Positions 6,996 to 12,262 of a stretch of 12,929 nucleotides of DNA are shown here, piece after piece (position 1 is the stretch's first letter; the number at the start of each line of letters is the position of its first letter). A program made the translations under genes and the position numbers. The notes under the pieces were generated by a model that saw only the letters and a list, made by a program, of their open reading frames with translations, was not told the origin of the DNA and searched no databases. Where the stretch lies: positions 1 to 12,929 of the forward strand of contig JAQBPL010000357.1 of assembly GCA_028287545.1 (NCBI GenBank). The letters run 5' to 3'. The stretch is from Vulcanimicrobiota bacterium. GTDB lineage: Bacteria > Eremiobacterota > Eremiobacteria > Baltobacterales > Baltobacteraceae.

Positions 6996-7581
6996 GATCT
7001 CCGCGGTCCAGACCCGGATCGCCGAGATCACAGGCGCTCCGGCGCCCGGAAGCGCGCCCCCCGGCTTCGCCGCTGCGCTGAACGCCGCGCTCACCGCTGC
7101 CCCGCCGGCAGCCGCACCGGCATCGCCCGGCACGCTTCCCGGCGGCATGGCCTGGCCCGTGGCACGGGCCCAAGGCCCGGCGCCCGTCCCGCCGACGGAA
7201 ATCGATGCCCTGGTCGACCAGAACGCCGCGACCTGGCAGGTCGATCCGGCGCTCCTCAAGGCCGTGATCGCCAACGAGTCCGGCTTCAATGCCAACGCGA
7301 CCTCGAAAGTCGGCGCGCAGGGCCTGATGCAGCTGATGCCCGAGACGGCCGCGTCGCTCGGCGTGCGCGATGCGTACGATCCCGCACAGAATGTCGCCGG
7401 CGGGGCCCGCTATCTGCGCGGCCTGCTGGATCGTTTCGGCGGCGATCAGCGTTTAGCGGTTGCGGCGTACAATGCCGGACCGGGTGCCGTGGCGAAGTAC
7501 GGCGACGTACCGCCCTACGCGGAGACGCAGAATTACGTCACCAACGTCTTGGCTTCGTTCGAAAAATATAGCAACCGCTAG
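6979..7581 (+). CDS. Soluble lytic murein transglycosylase (SLT domain)
   Basis: An enzyme that cleaves the MurNAc-GlcNAc bond of peptidoglycan, probably making room for the rod. It has 200 residues. The N-terminal segment MDVFSEISAVQTRIAEITGA is amphipathic and is followed by an Ala/Pro-rich linker (about 22-70). The SLT domain (about 75-200) has the catalytic Glu in ANESGFN (E100), then QGLMQLMPETAASLGV, AVAAYNAGPGAV and YVTNVL, all standard. There is no Sec signal peptide or lipobox, so export through the flagellar apparatus itself, as for FlgJ, is a reasonable inference. I use the second of two adjacent ATGs (6976 and 6979) because AGGA at 6969-6972 is better spaced for it. It overlaps fliI by 17 bases. 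Confidence 0.9.
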   Translation: MDVFSEISAVQTRIAEITGAPAPGSAPPGFAAALNAALTAAPPAAAPASPGTLPGGMAWPVARAQGPAPVPPTEIDALVDQNAATWQVDPALLKAVIANESGFNANATSKVGAQGLMQLMPETAASLGVRDAYDPAQNVAGGARYLRGLLDRFGGDQRLAVAAYNAGPGAVAKYGDVPPYAETQNYVTNVLASFEKYSNR

Positions 7582-9133
7582 CGTCGCATTCGCGGCGCTC
7601 TTCCTGCTGGCCGCGCCAAGCTCGGCGCGGCCCAGGGAGGCGGACGTCCCGGTCGCGACGATTCTTGCGGCGTACGATCGCGCGACGCACGCGGACGACG
7701 TCAAAACGTTCGCGTCCGAGGGAACGCTCGCGGGCGAGGGATTGACCGGCACGTTCCGCACGGTGCGCGACGGAACCAACGCGCGCGAAGACGACGTGCT
7801 TGGGCCGCGCCGCGAGACAACGCTGCGTCTGGGCGACCGGCTGTACGTGCGCAACTCGAACGGCAACGTGCGCGAACTGCGCGGGTTCCTGCGCCGCCGG
7901 GCGCTGACCGAAGATCTGCTCGACAGCGGCGACTTCGTCAAGCATCCCGAGCTGACGCGATTCGCCGGCTGGGCTGACTTTCGCCGCGCGCGCGTGTGGC
8001 GTCTGGAGGTGCGCGCTGCAGGCGGCGAGCCCGAGACCCTGTGGATCGATTCCGCAAGCGGCCTGCCGCTGCGGCTGGAGTATCTCGACGGCGATGCGTC
8101 GTCGTTCGTCGAGTACGGCGACTGGCGTGACGTGCGCGGCCGGAAGATTCCGTTCCGCACCGTGGTAACCGACGGCGACCATCGCTTCGACACCGTGCAG
8201 CAGACGACGTCGGTGACGATCGACGAGCCGGTGAACCCGGCGGAATTCGCGCCGCTGCAGCCGCGACTGCTGGTGACCGACCGCGTGCACACGATGCCGC
8301 TGGTCGAGCGCGACGGCCACGTCGGCGTCACGGTGCGCTGCGCGGGACGCGATTGGTTCTTCCTGCTCGACACCGGCGCGCAGTCGATCCTCGTCGACAC
8401 GGCGGTGCTCAAGGCGGCGGGGGTTGCCGGACAGGGCGCGATGGAGGTGCGCGGCGCGACGCGCAGCGGAGGCTTACGGGTCGCGACGCTGCCGCGGCTG
8501 GAAGTCGACGGCGCGGCGCTGACCGACGTGGTCGTATCGTCGCTCGACATCGCCTCGAGCGTCGGCGGTACGCTGCACATCGACGGCATCCTCGGCTACC
8601 CCTTCTTCGCCTCGTCCGTCGTCGAGATGGACTTCGGCAAGCACGTGCTGCGCTTCGGGCCGCCTGGATCGTTCGAGCCTCAGGGAACGCGCGTGGGCCT
8701 TGACGTCGATCGCGAACTCGCCGAGGCGACGTTCCGTGCGAACGACGTCGCGGCGCCGTTCATCGTCGACACCGGCAGCAGCTCGGAACTGCTGCTCTAC
8801 CGTCCCTTCATCGACGCGCATCCCGGACTCGTTCCGCACTCGAGCGCCAGCTCGTTCAACTACGGCATCGGCGGCGCGAACGCGACCTACCGCACGACGC
8901 TCGACGCGCTCGACATCGGCGGGTTCGCGATGTACCACCGCGCGGTCGACGTCGTGCTCGCGCGCAACGGCGCGTTCGCCGACCGGGTCGACGCGGGCAA
9001 CGTCGGCCTCGGCGTACTGCGCAATTTCGTCGCGACCTTCGACCTCGGCAACGCCGCGCTGTACCTCGCGCCCGGCGCGCAATTCGACGACGGCCGCCAG
9101 CGCGTCGCGCATCACCCGGAAACACCCGGGTAG
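7472..9133 (+). CDS. Exported aspartic protease-like protein with two DTG motifs
   Basis: A probable periplasmic or secreted clan AA (retropepsin/pepsin-like) protease. A hydrophobic stretch SVAFAALFLLAAPSSA encoded around 7583-7630 is a Sec signal h-region with an AxA-type cleavage site. Next comes a beta-rich domain (about residues 55-260) resembling LolA-like/outer-membrane lipoprotein carrier folds. The first catalytic-type motif is FLLDTGAQS (D300) and the second is FIVDTGSSS (D433). Each is followed by a hydrophobic-hydrophobic-Gly-like loop, including ILGYPFF, as in two-lobed aspartic proteases. The start is uncertain. The only in-frame ATG/GTG/TTG upstream of the signal are TTG 7460, ATG 7472 and GTG 7484. 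All lie within the transglycosylase gene and lack a Shine-Dalgarno, and no other start occurs until TTG 7742, beyond the signal. It has no known flagellar role. Confidence 0.8.
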   Translation: MPDRVPWRSTATYRPTRRRRITSPTSWLRSKNIATASVAFAALFLLAAPSSARPREADVPVATILAAYDRATHADDVKTFASEGTLAGEGLTGTFRTVRDGTNAREDDVLGPRRETTLRLGDRLYVRNSNGNVRELRGFLRRRALTEDLLDSGDFVKHPELTRFAGWADFRRARVWRLEVRAAGGEPETLWIDSASGLPLRLEYLDGDASSFVEYGDWRDVRGRKIPFRTVVTDGDHRFDTVQQTTSVTIDEPVNPAEFAPLQPRLLVTDRVHTMPLVERDGHVGVTVRCAGRDWFFLLDTGAQSILVDTAVLKAAGVAGQGAMEVRGATRSGGLRVATLPRLEVDGAALTDVVVSSLDIASSVGGTLHIDGILGYPFFASSVVEMDFGKHVLRFGPPGSFEPQGTRVGLDVDRELAEATFRANDVAAPFIVDTGSSSELLLYRPFIDAHPGLVPHSSASSFNYGIGGANATYRTTLDALDIGGFAMYHRAVDVVLARNGAFADRVDAGNVGLGVLRNFVATFDLGNAALYLAPGAQFDDGRQRVAHHPETPG

Positions 9134-9167
9134 CGCCCGGTTCACGATTGCGCGATACGGTCGGCGC

Positions 9168-9172
9168 GGAGG
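9168..9172 (+). promoter_or_regulatory. Ribosome binding site for the gene at 9183
   Basis: GGAGG ends 10 bases before ATG 9183, in the short gap after the protease stop. It supports that ATG rather than the long open frame that extends backwards across the protease gene. Confidence 0.55.
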
Positions 9173-9182
9173 CATCGACCGT

Positions 9183-9710
9183 ATGCAGCAGACCACCGGC
9201 GTCGCCGTGCTCGCGACGCATCTCGCCGCGACCGACCGGCGCGCACTCTCCGAAGCCTGGTACAGCGCGCTGCACCTCGCCGCCGCATCGTCACCCCGGT
9301 GCGCCGCGGCGGGGCGCGGCTCAGCGACGCCCATCCGGCGCGCCGGCGACGCGGGCGCAAGCGCACAGCCGCTGCGGCGGCCGGCGGACTTTGAGCCGCG
9401 TCAGCAGCCGCCCGGTGCGGCACACCGCCGCGCGGGGAGTATCGAGTGCGTACCGGAGCGGCGCGCACCGAAGAGCGAGCTCGGCCGGCGTCTCGAACGC
9501 GCGCTGCTGCGACGGCTTCCGCGCGCAACGCAAGCGCAATTCGCGCTGAGCGCCGCCGGCGGCCGCGTTCACCTGCTCGTCCGAGCCGACGGCGGCGGCA
9601 CGCGCGTGGTCGCCGTCTGCGCGCCGGCCCTGCGCGAACGGGTCGAGCGCGCGCTGGCGCACGCGCGGTTCGCGCTGGCCGCGCGCGCCGTCCCCTGCGA
9701 GGCGGCGTAA
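9183..9710 (+). CDS. Unidentified protein in the FliK position (possible hook-length-control-like)
   Basis: A 175-residue protein I do not recognise outright. The N-terminus (1-35, ALSEAWYSALHLAAA) is helical. The middle (about 36-98) is rich in Ala/Arg/Pro and looks disordered. The C-terminal domain (about 96-170) reads FALSAAGGRVHLLVRADGGG, a strand RVVAVCAPALRERVERAL, and a final helix ending in FALAARAV. A disordered Pro/Ala-rich middle plus a beta-beta-helix end resembles the layout of FliK/SctP substrate-switch proteins, whose C-domain also carries an LRV-strand-strand-helix pattern. The position after the fliH-fliI-transglycosylase genes and before a rod/hook gene also fits FliK. The identity is not established. 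ATG 9183 has GGAGG upstream, and the stop shares one base with the next ATG (TAATG). Confidence 0.6.
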   Translation: MQQTTGVAVLATHLAATDRRALSEAWYSALHLAAASSPRCAAAGRGSATPIRRAGDAGASAQPLRRPADFEPRQQPPGAAHRRAGSIECVPERRAPKSELGRRLERALLRRLPRATQAQFALSAAGGRVHLLVRADGGGTRVVAVCAPALRERVERALAHARFALAARAVPCEAA

Positions 9711-10435
9711 TGTACGGCGCATCCGCGGTCGAGGCATACGGTCGAATCGCCGGCCGCGCGCAGGATCTGCGCGACGCGTTCGTGCCGGGCGCGATGCCGC
9801 TGCACGACGACGTCGCCGGCGCGACGCGCGCGTTCGCGACGCACGACCCGCTCAGCGCGACGCTGCCGTCCGACGCCTGGCTGGTCACGCGCGGTTCCGA
9901 CGGCCGGCGCGCCTACGTCCGCGATGCCGCGCTCACGTTGGACGATGGCGTCCTGCGGGCGCGCGACGGCGCCGAAGTGCTGGGATATCCCGCCGGCGAC
10001 GCGCGCGGCGCGGTCCCGGTGCCGCTGCGCGTCCCCGATGCGGATCGGGCCCTCGGACGCGCGGCCGATGCGCGCATCGAACCCGACGGGACTGTCGCGT
10101 ACGCGCGCGCCGCGATCGACCCGCGCACCGGCGAACGGTCGCTCGAACGCATGACGATCGGCCGCGTCGCGCTCGCGCGCTTTCCGGCCGGAACACAGCC
10201 GGCGCGGCTCGACGCCGCGCACGTCGCGGCGCCGCCCGGCGTTGCCCCGCATCTCGGCACGCCGGCCGACGGCACCTTCGCCGCGATCGCGCCGATGAGC
10301 CGCGACGCGGGGAGCATCGATTTCGATGCCGGCGTCGAGCGGCTCAACGAATCGTACCGCCAGTTTCAGGCACTCGGCGCGGCGGTGCGCTCGCGGGCAA
10401 GCGTCGAGAAGACGACGCTGGATCTCGTCAAGTGA
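9710..10435 (+). CDS. FlgF/FlgG-like flagellar rod protein, divergent
   Basis: A 241-residue axial (rod or hook-basal body) protein exported by the type III apparatus. Residues 46-93 match the FlgF/FlgG/FlgE signature domain: DPLSATLPSDAWLVTRGSDG, then AYVRDAALTLDDGVLRARDG and AEVLGYP, corresponding to the family's GNPLDxAIxGxGFFxV and YTRxGxFxxDxxGxLVTxDGxxVLG. Further family traces are DGTVAYA (126-132), GRVALARFPAGTQPARLD (151-168) and a C-terminal helix (205-240) like the usual ending. The N-terminal D0 helix and the ANNxANxxTPGFK motif are degraded (AGRAQDLRDAFVPGAMPLHD). It starts in the TAATG junction with the previous gene and ends in a GTGA overlap with fliM. FlgF and FlgG cannot be told apart here. 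Confidence 0.75.
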   Translation: MYGASAVEAYGRIAGRAQDLRDAFVPGAMPLHDDVAGATRAFATHDPLSATLPSDAWLVTRGSDGRRAYVRDAALTLDDGVLRARDGAEVLGYPAGDARGAVPVPLRVPDADRALGRAADARIEPDGTVAYARAAIDPRTGERSLERMTIGRVALARFPAGTQPARLDAAHVAAPPGVAPHLGTPADGTFAAIAPMSRDAGSIDFDAGVERLNESYRQFQALGAAVRSRASVEKTTLDLVK

Positions 10436-11241
10436 TCTCCGGCGCGACATTCGGCCCGCCGTCCGGCCGGCTGCGGGCGCTGCGCTTCGTGCGGCGCAGT
10501 TCGATCCCGCTCGGCGCCGCCTGCGTCGTCGCGAACGGGATGCGCGAGACGCTCCGCGAGCTGCTCGGCGAAGCCTGTGAAGTGGTGCTCGGCGAGCCAA
10601 CCGCAATCGGCGCGGAGGCGTGGTCGGTGCTGACCCGCGACGCGCTCCTGTTCCTCACGCGCGGGCGCCAGACCGACATCGTGCTCGTGCTGCCCAAACG
10701 CGACGCGCGCCGGCTCGTCTTGCGCGCCTTCGGTGAGCGCTCGCCGCGCGACGGTCCCGAATTGCCCGATGCGGCGTGCTCCGTGCTCGAGGCGCACGCG
10801 CTCGAACGCATCGCGTCCCGCTGCGCCGTGGCGTTCGACCCGCTCTGTTCCGAGCGCCGCGGGGCCTCGCAGCCGGTCGCCGCGCGCGACGTTCCGGTCT
10901 GCGTCACCTACTTCGACGTGCGGGTCCACGCGCCGATCGAGCTGACCCTGGGCATCGGCATCGTGCGCGATCTGCCCGATCCCGGTCCGGCGGGGAGCCT
11001 CCCCGCCGGCGTCCTCGACGCCGTCGCTCTCGAACTTCGCGCCGTTTTTGCCGAAGGTACCATCGACACGGCCGCGTTCGTGCGGATCCGCCCGGGTGAC
11101 ATCGTGAAGCTCAACACCAAGGTCGGCGCTCCGGCGTTCTTGAACGTGGGAGGCAATCGCGTCGCAACCGGCGCCGCCGGCGCCATAGCGTCGCGCAGCG
11201 CATTTTGCGTCAGCGGCGTCCCCGGAGCCCTCAATCGATGA
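10432..11241 (+). CDS. fliM: C-ring protein FliM (SpoA-domain protein), lacking the CheY-binding N-terminus
   Basis: A cytoplasmic switch/sorting-platform component of 269 residues, shorter than the usual 320-340 FliM. The middle region (about 38-175) has weak FliM/CheC-like traces ([20 protein letters not shown]). The C-terminal SpoA domain (about 195-262) is clear: [17 protein letters not shown] followed by [14 protein letters not shown]. The N-terminal LSQxEIDxLL motif that binds phospho-CheY is absent; the protein starts [20 protein letters not shown]. The GTG start overlaps the previous stop (GTGA) and its TGA overlaps fliN (ATGA). SctQ is an alternative name, but a separate full-length FliN follows, as in flagella. 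Confidence 0.75.
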   Translation: MISGATFGPPSGRLRALRFVRRSSIPLGAACVVANGMRETLRELLGEACEVVLGEPTAIGAEAWSVLTRDALLFLTRGRQTDIVLVLPKRDARRLVLRAFGERSPRDGPELPDAACSVLEAHALERIASRCAVAFDPLCSERRGASQPVAARDVPVCVTYFDVRVHAPIELTLGIGIVRDLPDPGPAGSLPAGVLDAVALELRAVFAEGTIDTAAFVRIRPGDIVKLNTKVGAPAFLNVGGNRVATGAAGAIASRSAFCVSGVPGALNR

Positions 11242-11495
11242 TCATGACCGAGCAAGGGAAGAACCTCGACCTGTTGATGAACGTGCCGCTGAAGGTCACG
11301 GCGGAACTCGGCACGTGCAAAATGCTGGTGCGCGACATTCTCAAACTAGGCCAGGGCTCGGTGGTCGAGCTCGACCGCTTGGCGGGCGGACCGGTGGATT
11401 TGCTGGTGAACGACCGGCTCGTCGCACGCGGTGAGGTCGTCGCGATCGACGAGAACTTCGGCGTTCGCGTCACGGAGCTCATCGAAAAACCGTAG
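11238..11495 (+). CDS. fliN: C-ring protein FliN
   Basis: The C-ring subunit that binds FliH-FliI and completes the sorting platform. It has 85 residues and consists almost only of a SpoA domain. Residues 10-83 follow the FliN consensus closely: [69 protein letters not shown]. It lacks the acidic N-terminal extension of many FliN proteins. The ATG at 11238 overlaps the fliM stop by 4 bases; ATG 11244 is an alternative. Its last codons (Leu-Ile-Glu-Lys-Pro-stop) lie in the first copy of a 51-base direct repeat. It is the best conserved of the flagellar parts here. Confidence 0.95.
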   Translation: MIMTEQGKNLDLLMNVPLKVTAELGTCKMLVRDILKLGQGSVVELDRLAGGPVDLLVNDRLVARGEVVAIDENFGVRVTELIEKP

Positions 11496-11528
11496 CACGG
11501 CGGAAACATCGCGGCATCGCCGCGGGCG
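11478..11528 (+). repeat. 51-bp imperfect direct repeat, copy 1 (fliN end)
   Basis: This copy spans the last six codons of fliN (Leu-Ile-Glu-Lys-Pro-stop) and the 33 bases after it. It matches 12200-12250 at 45 of 51 positions. It contains two stem-loops: CCGT-AGC-ACGG (11490-11500) and CGCGGC-ATC-GCCGCG (11510-11524). The second copy sits just before fliP, so the two copies bracket the aegerolysin-like gene. Confidence 0.85.
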
Positions 11529-11600
11529 TGCCAGGAACGCCTATCCGACTGTGCAAGGAGTACGGTCGGCTCGCTCGAGCAGCCCGAAGGGTAACGGAGA
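11496..11600 (+). other. Gap between fliN and the small ORF
   Basis: It contains the rest of repeat copy 1. After base 11528 it has no recognisable gene; a frame that reads through it lacks any family signal. CAGGAACG just after the repeat resembles the CAGGATCG ribosome-site segment in front of fliP. This suggests that the similarity between the two junctions extends a little beyond 51 bases, with a 3-base offset. Confidence 0.5.
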
Positions 11601-11702
11601 ATGGGTGTGCCTACGGCTCTCGCGCACGCACGGTCTGATCGACTCGCGCTCGTTCTGTTAGCCCTTGTCCTCTACATCTGCATGATAAGGAGAACGCCAT
11701 GA
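11601..11702 (+). CDS. Small single-span membrane protein, candidate FliO remnant
   Basis: This 33-residue frame starts at ATG 11601, with AAGGG 9 bases upstream and an in-frame stop just before (11592). It reads MGVPTALAHARSDRLALVLL, then ALVLYICMIRRTP. It has one hydrophobic span (about 15-28) flanked by Arg on both sides, and a cytoplasm-like RR end. Its TGA overlaps the next ATG in an ATGA junction, which is typical of coupled genes. FliO, a small single-span protein of the export gate, normally sits exactly here between fliN and fliP, but is longer (90-140 residues). Chance is not excluded for so short a frame, and the match is by topology and position only. Confidence 0.35.
   Translation: MGVPTALAHARSDRLALVLLALVLYICMIRRTP
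11687..11692 (+). promoter_or_regulatory. Strong Shine-Dalgarno for the aegerolysin-like gene
   Basis: AAGGAG lies 6 bases before ATG 11699. It is among the best ribosome sites in the window and suggests efficient, independent translation of the following gene, unlike the weak sites of most flagellar genes here. Confidence 0.65.
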
Positions 11703-12106
11703 GCTACCAGTTAACGGGTTCCATTCAGAATTCGAGCGGTTTCACGCTGACCTACCAGAGCCAGTCAATCCCGTGGGGCCAGTGCGACGTCTCGGCCAAT
11801 TCGATTCCGCCGAACCAGACTGTGCAAGCGTTCACGGGTACGAGCGAGGCTGAGTTCAGCGGCTGTGAGGGAACCGTCACGTACGTTTTCACCGATCAGC
11901 GCGGAAATCAGCAGGCCGTTCAGTTCTACTACAACGATCCGTTCTCTGGCTCGAACTCGGCGAACATCACGGTTCCGAACGCGATGTTCGGAACCGCGAA
12001 CGTCCCGTCGCACGGCTCCGAGATCACCGCGAACTATTCGCTGGCCGGTCAACCGTCTCTCGAGGCCAAAGATACATCCGCGTCGCCCGTTACCTCTCAC
12101 CGATAG
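11699..12106 (+). CDS. Aegerolysin-like protein (ET79/crystal-protein family), possible membrane-active protein
   Basis: A 135-residue beta-rich protein with no signal peptide. The order of motifs matches aegerolysins: an N-terminal strand SIQNSSGFTLTYQSQSIPWG, then SIPPNQTVQAFTG, a central EFSGCEGTVTYVF, and FYYNDPFSGSNSANI, which corresponds to the family's EGxVxY and (W)xxPYxGSN. Known aegerolysins bind membrane lipids and, with a partner, form pores. The family call rests on motif reading. It has two Cys (29, 56) that could pair and only one Trp. Base composition is clearly less GC-rich, and the Asn/Ser/Gln-rich protein is unlike its Ala/Arg-rich neighbours, suggesting transfer. It interrupts the fliN-fliP junction and is bracketed by a direct repeat. 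It may be a cargo gene without any flagellar role, or an exported effector; neither is shown. Confidence 0.65.
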   Translation: MSYQLTGSIQNSSGFTLTYQSQSIPWGQCDVSANSIPPNQTVQAFTGTSEAEFSGCEGTVTYVFTDQRGNQQAVQFYYNDPFSGSNSANITVPNAMFGTANVPSHGSEITANYSLAGQPSLEAKDTSASPVTSHR

Positions 12107-12140
12107 GTATACCGCGCTGATACCGTGACCGTGTGATGCC

Positions 12141-12179
12141 TCGCCCGCTTGACCGTAACCTATACGGGCACGCGGGCGA
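12141..12179 (+). terminator. Nested hairpin downstream of the aegerolysin-like gene
   Basis: An outer stem of 8 bp, TCGCCCGC (12141-12148) with GCGGGCGA (12172-12179), encloses an inner stem CCGTA (12153-12157) with TACGG (12163-12167) and a 5-base loop. It lies 35 bases after the stop. There is no T-run behind it, so it is not a classical intrinsic terminator. It could stabilise the 3' end or reduce read-through into fliP. Confidence 0.45.
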
Positions 12180-12199
12180 AGCGTCGCGTCACCGTAAGC

Positions 12200-12250
12200 C
12201 TCATCGAAAGGCCGTAGCACGGCGGTAATATCGCGGCATTGCCGTGGGCG
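12200..12250 (+). repeat. 51-bp imperfect direct repeat, copy 2 (before fliP), with fliN tail relic
   Basis: It matches 11478-11528 at 45 of 51 positions. It begins with CTCATCGAAAGGCCGTAG, which would read Leu-Ile-Glu-Arg-Pro-stop, the same as the fliN ending except Lys to Arg, but no fliN frame leads into it. The two stem-loops are kept: GCCGT-AGC-ACGGC (12211-12223) and CGCGGC-ATT-GCCGTG (12232-12246, with one G-T pair). The fliP ribosome site follows 1 base after the repeat. Confidence 0.85.
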
Positions 12251-12251
12251 C

Positions 12252-12255
12252 AGGA
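12252..12255 (+). promoter_or_regulatory. Ribosome binding site for fliP
   Basis: AGGA lies 7 bases before ATG 12263. It decides against the more upstream GTG/TTG-type starts, which would fall inside the repeat. Confidence 0.55.
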
Positions 12256-12262
12256 TCGGTGC

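Noticed and set aside
3354..7295. A 1313-codon open frame on the minus strand opposite fliE-fliI and the transglycosylase
   Set aside because: It is extremely Arg-rich without any family motif and lies opposite well-recognised genes. Long antisense frames are expected in DNA this rich in GC.
7561..7590. Programmed frameshift fusing transglycosylase and protease
   Set aside because: The A-run is short and the needed shift is +1, with no stimulatory site I can recognise. Kept only as an alternative explanation for the unclear start.
11431..11661. A 76-codon frame over the fliN end and the following gap
   Set aside because: It overlaps fliN in another frame and shows only Arg/Ser-rich low-information sequence.
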